Origin: Rotaria sp. Silwood1
Lineage: Eukaryota > Rotifera > Eurotatoria > Philodinida > Philodinidae
Assembly: GCA_905250075.1 (NCBI GenBank)
Contig: CAJNOP010000690.1
Coordinates: 1 to 64,000, forward strand
Direction of reading: 5' to 3'
Length of the DNA: 64,000 nt
Shown in pieces: positions 48,246-59,404 of the stretch. Both the position numbers and the translations under genes were made by a program. The notes under the pieces were generated by a model that had not been told where the DNA came from, did not search any database, and saw only the letters and a program-made list of their open reading frames with translations. Each line of letters starts with the position of its first letter. Position 1 is the stretch's first letter.

Positions 48246-49550
48246 AATATTCAAGTTGTCATTTTCTAATCATGATTTTACAATTCGATACAATGTTACT
48301 AATAGTACTACTAGCTCATTTAAACTTATTCATCAACTGAAAGTTTTGTATTGAATATGAAGAAGAATTTTTCTTTGTTAGCTTGTCAGTATGATGAGAA
48401 GAAATGATGAATTAACTTGATTATTGCTCATATTGATTTTAACAATAAGCTTTCTCATTTTCTAAAGAGTAAATTCCTTCATTTTAACTTTCAATAAAAT
48501 CATAAGAAATAAAATAAATCTATTGAATATGACTCTATTGTAATAAGCGATTAATATTCGAAGATGTCTAATCACTTTCATTGGCTTGTGTGTGGCATAA
48601 TGTTTCAAGACGATTTCAAAATAACGTATGATAATGTTATATCTTCCAGGACATTATCTTAAAAATGTATGTCAGCATTGAAAAGTACTTAAGAATTGAT
48701 ATTTCTATTGATTCTAATGATCAAAACTGTAAGATTTGAGGTTAAATATCTTCCTTCCGAAAAAGTCAACAACTTCCGTCAAGATGGATTATTTACAGTT
48801 AATAACTTTATATTGTAATTGATATAAATGTCATGTACCAATGAGCGAACTTCTTCAAGTACTTTTAAATTGAGAGAACTTTTATAAACTTGATGATAAA
48901 GAAGAAGTTGCAGCACGCAGTCTCATGCACGAAGAACAAATAGTTATTCTTGATCTTAATAGAGCAGACATATACAGCTGATATAAGTGAAGTGGAACTA
49001 TTTTGCTGAGATTGAAACAAAAAACTGTAAGTAAGCTATAACAATACATTGTATTACGCTCCCTATCTGTGTGAAGTGATCAAGGTACTCTGATACTTTT
49101 TTGAATATTACAAGAAATACTCATCATACAATTCACTTCTGATTAATACAATGATAAAAATTAATTTATTAAAAGCATTTAATTTAGTTTTCTAGATTTG
49201 CATTGAAAATGAGTAGTCTCATACAATTAACAATGTACTTAAGTTTACTTAACAAGCTCTACTGGAATAAATCATATCTGAAAAGTATTCTCCATGATAT
49301 AAAACTAAGAACTGAAACTTTTACCACTGATCAAATCGAATTACTCACTAAAAAGTTATACAACAGTTCATTTTCAAAACACTATTTAGTTTGCTTTGCA
49401 ATAAATGAAGATGATTCTTTGAGCTAGTTAATTATCATCATGTTGATGTCTACGTACATCGAAATGAATTCAATATGTCATGTCTTTAAAGTTAGATCAA
49501 TGAGAAATAATAAGAATTCATCATCAATTGTTTAGATGAAGTCATCAACA
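48246..49550. other. Intergenic region
   Basis: No gene supported. An unrecognised 74-codon ORF lies at 49203-49427, and the translated stretch near 48895-48975 (EEVAARSLMHEEQIVILDL) could be a coding relic. Confidence 0.35.
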
Positions 49551-50095
49551 GGGTGTGGGTGTGGGTGGGTGTGGGGTGTGGGTGTGGATGAAGTGAAGAA
49601 TCACACACACATCCACATCCACATCAACACCCACACCCACACCCACACCCACCCACACCCCCACACCCAAACCGACACCCACACTCACAACCCACACCCA
49701 CACACCCAGGCCCACACCCCACACCCACACACCCACACACACCCACACCCCGCACTCACACCCCATACCCACCCACACCCACACCCACACGCACATACCC
49801 ACCCCCACCCCCACCCACACACCCATACACACCCACATCCCACACCCATACCCACAGGCACCCACACCCACACCCGTACCCACCCACACCCACATTGACA
49901 CGGACCCACACTCACACCCCACACTCACACCGACACCCACAGCCACACCCATACCCACACACACGCACGCCGATACCGACACCCACACACCCATACACAA
50001 CCACAGCCACACCCACCCACACCCACGCACCCACCCCACTCTCACACCCGTGCCCACACGCCACACCCATCCGTACCCACAGCTACGCGCACCCA
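49551..50095. repeat. Large telomere-like palindrome block A
   Basis: A short G-rich arm (49551-49587; GGGTGTGGGTGGGTGTGGGG) leads to the spacer GATGAAGTGAAGAATCACA (49588-49606), then nearly 490 bp of C-rich CCCACA-type repeats (CACCCACACC, CACTCACACC, CCCATACCCA). The arms are unequal. ORFs through it, such as 49545-50066 (-), are repeat artefacts (VWVGV/HTHPHP). Confidence 0.9.
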
Positions 50096-50760
50096 GAAAG
50101 CTGGAATCTCTTCTTTTTTTATTTCTGTTTGAAGTAAGTGTTAAAGAAAATATTATGTACAGCAGTTATGTCTTTCTTTTTGATTTTTATCTCGTTCATC
50201 AGAAACACAATGCTTTTTGAGTAGCAATACAAAGACGTTTGATTTATAATGTTTTTGTTTTTATTTGCATTTGTTGTTAATGGAGATTTGAATGGGTCGG
50301 TATGTATAGAAAGAACATAAAAAACAGAAGGGATTGACTGGGTTTTTTCCCAGTGCACATCAGCTATAAATACGACTAGCATTTTATGAATCTCAGCAGA
50401 TTTCATGTTATTTTTGGTCTTGCAGAAAGCTGACATCCTTCTATAGGTATTCATTCTAATATTCGACCGAACCAGAATCAAGCAAACTACAATAGTATTT
50501 CACCAGCGGAAATATTCTTGTTTCATACTTTCGATTATCAATAACAGGTTAGTAATGAAAAATTTCAATTTTACCTTTATCCTTCTGAGCAGAATAAGCC
50601 AATTCTATGGAATTCAACTTCTAAAACTGTTTGAGATTTTCAAGAACCAGAATGTTTCGCATGTGTAAAACCCTTAACAGTAATCGTTCGATGCAACATC
50701 TGTTTTCTTGTATAGGGAAGTCTAGTAGTGGACTGGCACTTCAGTTTGAAGAAAAAACTA
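50096..50760. other. Intergenic region between telomere-like block A and an inverted-repeat element
   Basis: No gene supported. The ORF at 50119-50481 (-) lacks recognisable domains. Confidence 0.35.
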
Positions 50761-51374
50761 CATATAGGGAGCAGTCATCGTATTCCGCGATGTTGGACAT
50801 TGCGGAATCGATTCCGCCCTCGGAGTCAGTCCCATCCGATTCCGGAATTACCGAAATTGCATCCTAATTCCGGAATTGAAAGGACTCATCGAAAACGCTG
50901 GGAATCAGTGGTGATTCTGTTCGATTCCGTCTGATTCCGCTTCGATCTAATTCCCAGAATTCCGTTCCGGAATCGCTCACTTATTTTAGATATTTATCTA
51001 TGACTACACAAGGCATGGTATGGATGAGGGTGACACGAAATTCCGGGAATCGCATCCAAGCGGAATTAGAAGGAATTGCTATCTATTCCCACCCATTCCG
51101 TCGCATTCTGAAATTGCATCCTAATTCCGGAATCGAAAGGAATTCGACGGAATCGCTGGGAATCGGTGTTAATTCCATCCGATTCCGTGTGATTCCGCTT
51201 TGATCTAATTCCCGGAATTCTGGTAATTCCGCAATTGGAAGGAACTCGATCGTTTTCGAATAAAGCGAGTTTTTTCGACGATTTGGAATTTCGGAATCGA
51301 ATGGAACTAATTCCGAGGGCGGAATCGATTCCGCAATGTGAAACATCGCGGAATAGGATGTATTCTCCATATAG
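50761..51374. mobile_element. MITE-like element with 64-bp inverted ends and GATTCCG-rich core
   Basis: Inverted ends 50761-50825 and 51311-51374 share TATTCCGCGATGTT...CATTGCGGAATCGATTCC (split here) with few mismatches. The interior has two direct copies of about 120 bp starting GAAATTGCATCCTAATTCCG at 50853 and 51110 (offset 257). GGAATC/GATTCC words occur dozens of times in both orientations. No transposase. GC content is higher than in the flanks. Confidence 0.75.
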
Positions 51375-52119
51375 AATAGAAACTTACAAAGTAAAGTGAA
51401 TGATACTTGTTCTTCTCTTGGCTAAAGTAGGAGTTATATGAAATAAATTGATTTTGTACCTTTACAGGAACGTGTAGAGTCAGGGGCCTTTTACAAAGCC
51501 TCATTAAAGTAGACCAAGGTCGAGCAATCTGGATCTAAAGTCAGTTCCTTATGATTTTGAGTTTGACTTCTTCGATTAAGGAAAGAGTTTTATTGAGAAA
51601 ATAACGATACTCTCTCGATATAGGAAGGTACGTACAAAAAAGGTGAAACGTGTTGGCACGTACCTGTGGCAAGAAAAATTTCTGGTACATTATCGATATT
51701 GAGGTATCGGAGTGCGATGTCACTTTTTTCGATTGAAGCCTTCATTGGTCAAAGAATGGTCTAACCAAAAATGAGATTCTTTCTCTTCAGTCAAGCAAAA
51801 GTCGTATAAAATGAAATGTATTTGTGATCTTGTAGCTACTGGGAGAGATAAACATTCAGATTTGTTAGAATGAGTAAAGATTTAATAACTCTTTGAGGAT
51901 CATAGCACAAGAGCTGTACCACCTATTTACTCGGCAGACAGTATGTTTTGTTTACACTCACATGATGAAACTTGCTATACATCAAAGTTATAGACTATTC
52001 CTATCGTCATATGACATATATTTTCTGGATGCAATATATATTCTTCTCAAACATTTGCTGTTCTTTCTGTGACTGTATAATGACTTCATAATATTCTCTC
52101 CTTCCTCTGATGTGTTGCA
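51375..52119. other. Intergenic region
   Basis: No gene or structured element recognised. Confidence 0.4.
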
Positions 52120-52257
52120 TGGGTGTGGGTGTGGGGTGTGGGGTGTGGGGTGTGGGTGGGGGTGTGGGTGTGGGGTGTGGGTGTAGGTGTGGGGTGTGGG
52201 GTGTGGGTGTGAGTGCGGGTGTGGGTCTTCTTTTCATCTACACGCACACCCACACCC
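52120..52257. repeat. Telomere-like palindrome block B
   Basis: About 108 bp of GGGTGTGGGTGTGGGGTGTG-type repeat, then spacer TCTTCTTTTCATCTACAC and a short C-rich arm (GCACACCCACACCC). On the minus strand the spacer reads GTGTAGATGAAAAGAAGA, clearly related to the spacer of blocks A and C. The block ends about 190 bp upstream of the Mx-like gene's TATA candidate. Confidence 0.85.
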
Positions 52258-52447
52258 TCCAATTCTATTTGTTCGATGCATACATATAAAATAAAAATTT
52301 TTCTTATTTTAACTTTTATTTAAATCTAAGCTTAGATGTAGCAGAGATATGTCTTGGTAGTACGATTGCAATCATAGTCCAGTTCATATTTCATTTTGTA
52401 TGTTAAAGTTTTCCAATATCCGTAGAACTATGTGATGCTTGAAGCTG

Positions 52448-52455
52448 TATATAAA
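52448..52455 (+). promoter_or_regulatory. TATA-box candidate for the Mx-like gene
   Basis: TATATAAA, about 120 bp before the 5'UTR intron donor. No other core element was assigned. Confidence 0.35.
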
Positions 52456-52577
52456 CAAGACATTTGACAAGTTTAACCACCTTTTTTTTTGAATATTAAC
52501 ATTGAGTTTTCCAGTTCTGACGAGATCACATTATTTCTGGATTTCATTAATTCTTTCGTTTGGATCTATTTTATCAG

Positions 52578-52642
52578 GTAGATCCATAAATGAAACACAT
52601 TCGGAGAATTTCTACTCATATTCCCATATTTTGTCTTTACAG
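52578..52642 (+). other. 5'UTR intron of the Mx-like gene
   Basis: CAG|GTAGAT at 52578 and TTGTCTTTACAG ending at 52642 define a 65-bp GT-AG intron of the size usual here. It removes the upstream ATG at 52590 and decides for the ATG at 52665. Confidence 0.55.
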
Positions 52643-52664
52643 TCTACAACACGAAGTTAAAACG

Positions 52665-54791
52665 ATGGATACATTTGTCAATGCATATGACGAAAAAATT
52701 CGTCCCTTAATGGATAAAATAGATCAAGCTCGAGCCATTTTATCATCAAGTAATGATGGCATTATTTTTCCCAATGTGATTGTAGTTGGAGATCAGTCTA
52801 GTGGTAAATCAACTCTATTAGAAGCATTATCTTTAGTTGAACTTCCAAAAGGCTCTGGTATTATTACGAGATGTCCACTTGTTTTACGATTACGCAAAGC
52901 CAATGAACGACGAGTCTATCATTTACATAATGATAAGCCAAAAGTTGAATTGGATGAGTCAAAATTAAATATTTTACATTATATTGAAGAACAAACAAAA
53001 AAATTAGCTGGTAATAATAAAAATGTTGTTCATGATTTAATTGAATTGCAAGTCGAAGATCCGAATGTACGTGATTTAACTGTAGTTGATTTACCTGGAA
53101 TAGCTCGAAATCCTATTGCCGATCAACCACAAAACATTCATGAGCAAACAACCAATTTGATTCGTCAATTTATTCGTCGAGAAGGCAGTGTTATTCTATG
53201 TGTCTGTCCAGCCAATGTGGATATTGCAACTGTTGAATCATTCGCATTAGCACGTGAATTTGATTCTGAAGGTAGCCGAACCATCGGTGTTATAACCAAA
53301 TCTGATCTTGCTCCAGATAACACTGCATTAGCTCAACAATTACTGATGGAAAAATCGGATGTATTCCAATTAAAATTAGGTTTCATTGCTGTTCGTAATC
53401 GAAGTACAGATGAAAAGATTTCTCTCGAAGATGCACGCAAACGTGAAAGAGAATTTTTTCATGAACATCCGATTTCAACTCTTGTTGGATCACATTGTCT
53501 TGGTATTGATGCATTAATTAATCGTTTAGCTGATCTTTATTCTGATCGTGTTCGTGAAGTTTTTCCAAAAATGAAAAATGATGTACAAAAAAAGCTGAAA
53601 GAAACTCGTGAACAATTAGAAAAGCTTCCACCAAGTTTAGAAACTGCTTCAGCACGATTAGCAAAATATTATGAATTAGCAGAATTTTATATCGAAAAAA
53701 TTCTCAAAAACCATTTTACAATGTACAATGATGGTCGACATCCTAGTAGTTTAGTCAATCATTTACATAAGAAATTCAAACAATTTGAAAAGATTATTCT
53801 TGAGCAAAGTCATGAACTCTTTACAGAGAGGTATCGTTTTAAAGTACGAGAAGCTATGGCAGCATGCTTTGGTGAGCAACTACCAAATTTTCTTCCACAT
53901 CCTGTTCTACAACATTTAATAGAGGAAAAAATTGATCAACTTTGGTCGGTAGTAATTTTACTCATTAATGATTGTTTTCAAAAAACAAAGAATACTTTAT
54001 TAGAAAGTGATCATGAAAAATGTCATGATGATATTTTACTCTTAAAACTATTGCCAATCTTTCGTAAGATTGGTATTTCGTATTTGGACGAAAAGAAGCA
54101 AGCAGTAAACGATCAACTCAAAGAACTCATTCGATTGGAAAAACATATGCCATATACATTGAATAATTATTATATGGAGACTATTACGAAATTTAAAGAA
54201 TATTTAGCGCAAAAAAGAGCACAAAATTCAACAAATAAAATGAGTTCTCCGTCGACAACAGATAAAGATGATTTATTAATGTTTGACTCGGCTTCTAATG
54301 ATGATCAATCCGTACAAGATATGTTAGTCAGTATATATGCCTACTGGAAATTATTAGTCAAACGTTTTATTGATTATGCAGCATTATCTTTACGTGGTGG
54401 ATGTGTTTTTGATGTATGTAGTGGCATAGGAGATTGTTTAAGACAATTGCCTATTAAACAAAATGACTTTGTTGATACATATTTGACTGAAGACACGTTT
54501 ATTCGAAATAAACGAAAACAATTACAACAAACAAAACAACGATTGGAAAAAGTTTATGAAATACTTGGTGGTGAATCTTTTACTGTGAATGATGATGACA
54601 CATTGGCGAATGCAGGATCACAGGAACGTCACACAACCATGACTTTGGATCAACTTTCAGAAAGTTTCTCTGTTATTAGTACACATGAGAGTATCGGTTC
54701 GTCAACTACGTTACAGAACAATTCACTCGCCGAGACAGTTCAGCTGGAATCACAAAATGGTTTTGACTTACTTGAGAATTTACAGACGTAA
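52665..54791 (+). CDS. Mx/dynamin-like large GTPase (708 aa)
   Basis: A single coding exon of 708 residues from ATG 52665; an upstream in-frame ATG (52590) is probably removed by the 5'UTR intron. The GTPase domain has GDQSSGKST (42-50), the switch-I threonine in ITRCPL (T68), DLPG (142-145) and TKSD (211-214), matching dynamin/Mx almost perfectly. A helical stalk follows, with a GED-like helical region around 565-660 (VQDMLVSIYAYWKLLVKRFI). There is no pleckstrin-homology or proline-rich domain, and the length is close to vertebrate Mx (about 660) and fungal Vps1. The C-terminal tail is acidic and serine-rich. Mx proteins restrict viruses in vertebrates and related dynamins divide membranes; which applies here is unknown. 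AATAAA overlaps the stop (54791-54796) and another lies at 54952-54957. Confidence 0.92.
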   Translation: MDTFVNAYDEKIRPLMDKIDQARAILSSSNDGIIFPNVIVVGDQSSGKSTLLEALSLVELPKGSGIITRCPLVLRLRKANERRVYHLHNDKPKVELDESKLNILHYIEEQTKKLAGNNKNVVHDLIELQVEDPNVRDLTVVDLPGIARNPIADQPQNIHEQTTNLIRQFIRREGSVILCVCPANVDIATVESFALAREFDSEGSRTIGVITKSDLAPDNTALAQQLLMEKSDVFQLKLGFIAVRNRSTDEKISLEDARKREREFFHEHPISTLVGSHCLGIDALINRLADLYSDRVREVFPKMKNDVQKKLKETREQLEKLPPSLETASARLAKYYELAEFYIEKILKNHFTMYNDGRHPSSLVNHLHKKFKQFEKIILEQSHELFTERYRFKVREAMAACFGEQLPNFLPHPVLQHLIEEKIDQLWSVVILLINDCFQKTKNTLLESDHEKCHDDILLLKLLPIFRKIGISYLDEKKQAVNDQLKELIRLEKHMPYTLNNYYMETITKFKEYLAQKRAQNSTNKMSSPSTTDKDDLLMFDSASNDDQSVQDMLVSIYAYWKLLVKRFIDYAALSLRGGCVFDVCSGIGDCLRQLPIKQNDFVDTYLTEDTFIRNKRKQLQQTKQRLEKVYEILGGESFTVNDDDTLANAGSQERHTTMTLDQLSESFSVISTHESIGSSTTLQNNSLAETVQLESQNGFDLLENLQT

Positions 54792-55748
54792 ATAAAAGAC
54801 AGAATTAGCGATGAGCGAACTATTATCATAATATTCTTGACTGAACAGCATGTGAAGTGTGGATTTGTGTGTGCATATGATTCTCTTATATTTGAAATCG
54901 ACACTCATGGTGATTCACAATTGTAACTAAAATAATTTTTTTTGGAGGAATAATAAAAGAAATATATTTCATGACATTCAATCAATCGCATCTGAGTATA
55001 AGTTGAAACCGATCATAAGGGTTAACAATAGCATAGAGTGCTCTGCAGATACGACGAACATGAAGAATTATTCGAAAAACCAATTCTAAATATGAAGTAG
55101 TAAGAAATAAGTTCCTCATTCTGATGTCGGTCATTTTATTAGTTTTGAAATAGCCTATAACGATAAAAGAAATTCAAATCATGAATTCTGTTTTATGGTA
55201 CCTACATAGAAGTTCAACTATACATTAAAAAAAACATTAATATTGTGGCATAGAAGACTCACACCACATGAATTCGATCGTCTTTCGACGAAATAGTCTC
55301 GCTGTATAGGCCAATTTATCGTGCATACGAAAATCCCTATCATCTATGTTTAATAGATCATTGATCCGCAACAGAAAAGGTTGAACTATTCCACTTTTTC
55401 TGTATTCTCTTAGTACGAAGCAGGTAAGTTGATATTGAACAATTTGGTCTTTAGCAGAAAATTAGCACTCAGACAGTGACAATAATGAAAAAATGACTGT
55501 AAAATATGTATGAAAGAATCGCAAATGGAAAACAATGTCATTTCTGGAGTTCTAATATGAAAAGCAGTTTTCTACACTAATTACAAACAAGTGTTCAATC
55601 ACTTATGAAAATAGAAAAGTGGTATTCTAAAATAGGTATTTAACGAAAATAATAAAAATAATCATGTGGAACGATTGCAAATTAGTACCGTGAAATGTTT
55701 TTTTTCCGTTACTGACGGAAACGAGTACTGGTTTACAGTGAGCCTACT

Positions 55749-56249
55749 ACTACTGTCCATTTCAGAGATAAATTGCAGTCAGTATTTTTCAAATATCTTT
55801 TGATAGGAACGAGATGGAGATTTGCGATTTTCATCGTTGGAAAGATCAGACGAAAATGTATCGAAACCATATGTAGAAAGACTTTTCTAACGGTTTAATG
55901 TAAGGCTTCAAAGAAAACAACATGCCTCTGATGATTACGATATTAATTTATTGGCCACTGAAGTGCAATTTACTACCCAGTTTTTCAACAAAATAGTCGA
56001 AAAGTGGAGGTTTTTTTGTGGTATTTCGATAGGAAAATTACTTTCTCAATGTCGGAGAAAAATGCAATTCTTTGAAAACGTTTAACTAAAACCTTCAGGA
56101 GAGTTGTTAGAACAAGCTTTCTTTATATGATTCGATGTATTTTCATTTGCTCTTTCCAATGGCCAAAACCGCAGGTCTCTATCTCATTTCTGTCAAGATT
56201 TATTCGAAAAATCCCCGCAGTCATTTATCTCTGAAATGGACATTAGTGT
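55749..56249. mobile_element. Fold-back (MITE-like) element of about 500 bp
   Basis: Arms of about 200 bp. The left starts TACTGTCCATTTCAGAGATA and the right is the diverged inverse, ending TATCTCTGAAATGGACATTA. Matches continue through GAGATGGAGA, CATTGGAAAGA-type and TTTTCAAAGAA words. Divergence of perhaps a fifth of positions suggests age. Non-coding. Confidence 0.6.
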
Positions 56250-56343
56250 GACAATTTCTGTATTTCTTTTATACTTTTCCGGAGCATCATTGTGTAATTG
56301 TTTTTGCTTTTCTAAATAGTCATTTTAACATGTATTTTGGTTG

Positions 56344-56391
56344 GATGTGAGTGGGTGTGGATCTATCTTCTCTTTTTACACACCTCCATCC
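56344..56391. repeat. Telomere-like hairpin downstream of the DUF4419 gene
   Basis: GATGTGAGTGGGTGTGGATC, a pyrimidine-rich spacer (TATCTTCTCTTTTT), then ACACACCTCCATCC. The minus-strand spacer contains AAAAAGAGAAGATAGATCC, resembling blocks A-C. It lies 118 bp past the stop codon at 56509. Confidence 0.6.
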
Positions 56392-56508
56392 TATATTTAA
56401 GCGTTTATAGATCGTTTTATTGAAGAAGCTTTTCATGACAAGAAATATATAGAATTAAGCATCTGGAATAAGCGGCGTAATAGTAGTTTATTCATCTTCA
56501 GATTTTCT

Positions 56509-57884
56509 TTACTTCTTAGACGTGACGTTTTCGAAAACTGCCAGACTCATGATAGGTCTGTGTTTACCATCTGCCGAGCAATGCACTCCATGGAAACCAC
56601 CAACAACATAGCACAATGATTCCTTGTTGTTAACAGCATCCTTCAGTATGACTGGCACCGAAATAGAACTGAGTCCGATATCTTCCAAACACAATTTTTC
56701 GCCAGATCTATGGTAACCAAAGCATAAACGAAGAAACCAACCTTCAACAGCCTTCTCGAGCCTTGTATACATGCTATAAAGAGATAAATAATTTTACAAT
56801 TATCGAGTGCTTCACAAGTAAAAATTAGAGTTTTCTATACTCAGAAGGTACATTTGAAAGACTGCGACTTGTTTTTAGAACTGTGGGGTTCTGTTCAAAT
56901 TCTCAGAACGTTTTTCAATTCCTAGCAAAATTTTTGTTGAGACTCATTTTATGATAATTAGATTTGAATTCCAAACAAAACTTTACATTGTGCAGATGCT
57001 CACTATTTTTCTTTATTAGCTTACCCAGATGGTCCTGGTTTATGTACATGTGTGTAATCGAAAATATGATCCCAGAAATGATTGTCGACATTTCCTTGAT
57101 AAGTAGAAATGAATTTATCAAGAATAGGTAATACACCATCTAAGTAGTCTGAAAATCCTCCAGCGCGATCTCTCAACGTAAAATTCTTCAGTTCTTCTGT
57201 CTTTTTGCGTAGAAGTTGCCAATCAGTAAGAGTGCCCAGAAAATGAACATTACGAATACCACAACCACACCATAAATGTTCATATTCAAAATACTTTTCG
57301 AAAGTTTGTAAGATTCCTGCACAAGACAACAGAGCTTCTACTGGACCTGTCGTTGTATATTGCGATGTCAACAATTTGACTGCATCATTTTTTACATGTT
57401 TATCAATTTCTTCTCTCATTCCTGTCAAAAAGGCTGGCCAGCTACAGAGAATTGGGAAAATAATATTATATGCACTAAAACCTGATTCTACTTACTCAGG
57501 AGCAGCTGGCGAATATGTCTCAACAACAAGTTTCTTCTTGTTTTGATGATCGACAAACAAAGAACGCATTTGCTCGGCATTTTGATTGACATATTTTGCA
57601 TAATAGATGACAATCATAATCCAGATGTCGTCTGGCGAAAGTACAATATCTTCATGAGCATTATATGCTGCCAAATAAGCTTCGAATACAGCATGACCAT
57701 GATTACAGACGTATGAATGTGGTCCGTTGGAGGACTGATACCGAATTTCAAAGCGATCCTTTCCAGATTCTTGGATAGTTTTCAACCAATAATCATCTTG
57801 TAACTGTGTAGTGTCTGAACACTTCGCCCATTTTTTTGCTGGTGTAGGAGATAGATCACGAATTCGAACCGTGTGATACATCAA
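56509..57884 (-). CDS. DUF4419-domain protein (three exons, 356 aa)
   Basis: Exons 57884-57496, 57441-57025 and 56773-56509 join in frame (phases 2 and 2) over GT-AG introns of 54 and 251 bp. Recognised by the DUF4419 pattern: an early YVCNHGHAVFEAYLAAYNAH followed by LSPDDIWIMI (about residues 70-95), WPAFLTGMREEI (about 130), then the cysteine- and tryptophan-rich WCGCGIRNVHFLGTLTDWQLL region. The last exon completes the domain with GWFLRLCFGYH and a YVVGGFHGVH segment. The family occurs in fungi, slime moulds and bdelloids; its biochemical role is unknown, so none is proposed. No signal peptide or membrane span. The gene looks intact. Confidence 0.85.
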
Positions 57885-58926
57885 TTATTATTTGATCGTA
57901 TGAAAATGAAAACTCTAAAATCAGCAAAAGAGCGAATAAGATTGATATATGTATGTCGTACCGAAGCTATAACGTCTATAAATCATTTCATCGAAATTAC
58001 AACTTCGACACGACTTATGTATTTATATACCTCACGAGAAATTATCTATGTCATGAAAAGAAAATAGTCTGTCTGCCTCTTACGACTTGAAATAAAAACA
58101 AGAATGAGTCACTCAAAACATGTCAGAGAAAAAAAACAAAGAACAGCACCTTTTCACCATTGCACCTCAATACATTCGGGCACCATGAAGCAAAAATTTG
58201 AGTATTCATGTATATGGAGATTTTGCTCATCTTTCACATAACATTTCCACTTTTTTAAAGTAAATGAAACAAGAAATCTATGATATAAATTGATCTTTAT
58301 TTTGTTTCTAAAAATATTCAAGTAACATTGTGACATCACGTTACTGTTAAAAAATAAATTCTTTTGTTTCCTACCTAACTCTATGTTTTCAAGACCTCTA
58401 AATAGGTGGAAGAACAAATAATGTGTTATAACTACTGCAAAGAATAATGAAACTGCATTTTGTTACTGCAAAACTCGGGAATGGGTATTTAAATATCATT
58501 AAACAGAATGAAAATGGGGTTGTCGACGTCATTTTTCTTCTATATTTGCAATCTCGATAACTCTTCGTACTCATGCCCGGGCTTGATTAAGTAGATACTA
58601 TTTCACAACACACATGAAAGATTCTGTCGTTACTACATAGAGCATTGCATCAAACTTTCACTTTATAAAATCACAAGCAACCCTACGATGCGAACATAAG
58701 TGTGCGCGGATTGTGTTTTTTTTACTTGAATTTTCGTTGCATGCTGAGTTTTAAAAATTAAAAAAAGCTAATTGTCAATAGACTGCAAGCACAACCTTGC
58801 TCACTGAATAGTCGTTCTTCAGCAGAAAAGAAAAAAATTTCATATAGATGTGGGGAAGCCAGAAACAAATTGAGACTAGTTGATATTGCCAACCGATGAG
58901 CTATCTTAAAGTGTGGCGTGTAGAGT
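57885..58926. other. Intergenic region upstream of the DUF4419 gene
   Basis: No gene supported; ORFs at 57873 (+) and 58154 (-) lack recognisable domains. Confidence 0.4.
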
Positions 58927-59272
58927 ATGAATGTGGGTGGGTGTGAGGGCATGTGAGTGGGTGGGTGTGGGGTGTGGGTGTGGGTGTCGGTTTGGGGTGG
59001 GAGGGCGTGGGTGTAGGTGGGTGTGGGTGGGTATGGGTGGGTGTGGGTGTGGGTGTGGATGAAGTGAAGAATCACATACACACCCACCCACCCACACCCA
59101 CCCCCTCCCACCCCACACCCACACCCAAACCGACACCCACACTCACACCCCACATCCACACACACCCACCCACACCCACTCACACCCATACACCCACACC
59201 CACCCACACCCCATACCCACACGCACACCCCACACCCACACCCACCACACCCGCACTCACACCCACACCCTA
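58927..59272. repeat. Large telomere-like palindrome block C
   Basis: A G-rich arm of about 133 bp (58927-59059) and a C-rich arm of about 197 bp (59076-59272) flank the spacer GATGAAGTGAAGAATCACA (from 59058), identical to block A. Units are degenerate TGTGGG/CCCACA types. The nearby 10-N gap suggests assembly difficulty here. Confidence 0.9.
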
Positions 59273-59404
59273 GTTCCCAAGTAATAAATGGTTACGATCT
59301 AATGAGTAAGTGCATACCCTAGGATGATTTCTGCAGTTGGACCTCTGTTGCTCAAATCATTCTAAGATATTTACTTTCTCATTTACGCTTTCTTATAGTA
59401 CAAT

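Larger units (their letters stand above)
54792..56508. other. Intergenic region with a fold-back element
   Basis: 3' flank of the Mx-like gene with AATAAA signals, a weak telomere-like palindrome near 54853-54915, the fold-back element 55749-56249 and the hairpin 56344-56391. No gene. Confidence 0.45.

Noticed and set aside
49545-50137. Long ORFs rich in VWVGV or HTHPHP on both strands (also at 8462-9159, 52007-52237 and 58758-59273)
   Set aside because: They are translations of six-base telomere-like repeats, which stay open in most frames; no real domain.
52590-52664. Upstream 25-codon extension of the Mx-like protein
   Set aside because: Lies largely inside a 65-bp intron with good GT-AG sites; family alignment starts after ATG 52665.
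43191-57884. ART-TPR, Mx-like and DUF4419 genes as a defence island
   Set aside because: They are separated by kilobases of decayed DNA, face different directions and share no regulatory signal; proximity alone does not support a joint system.
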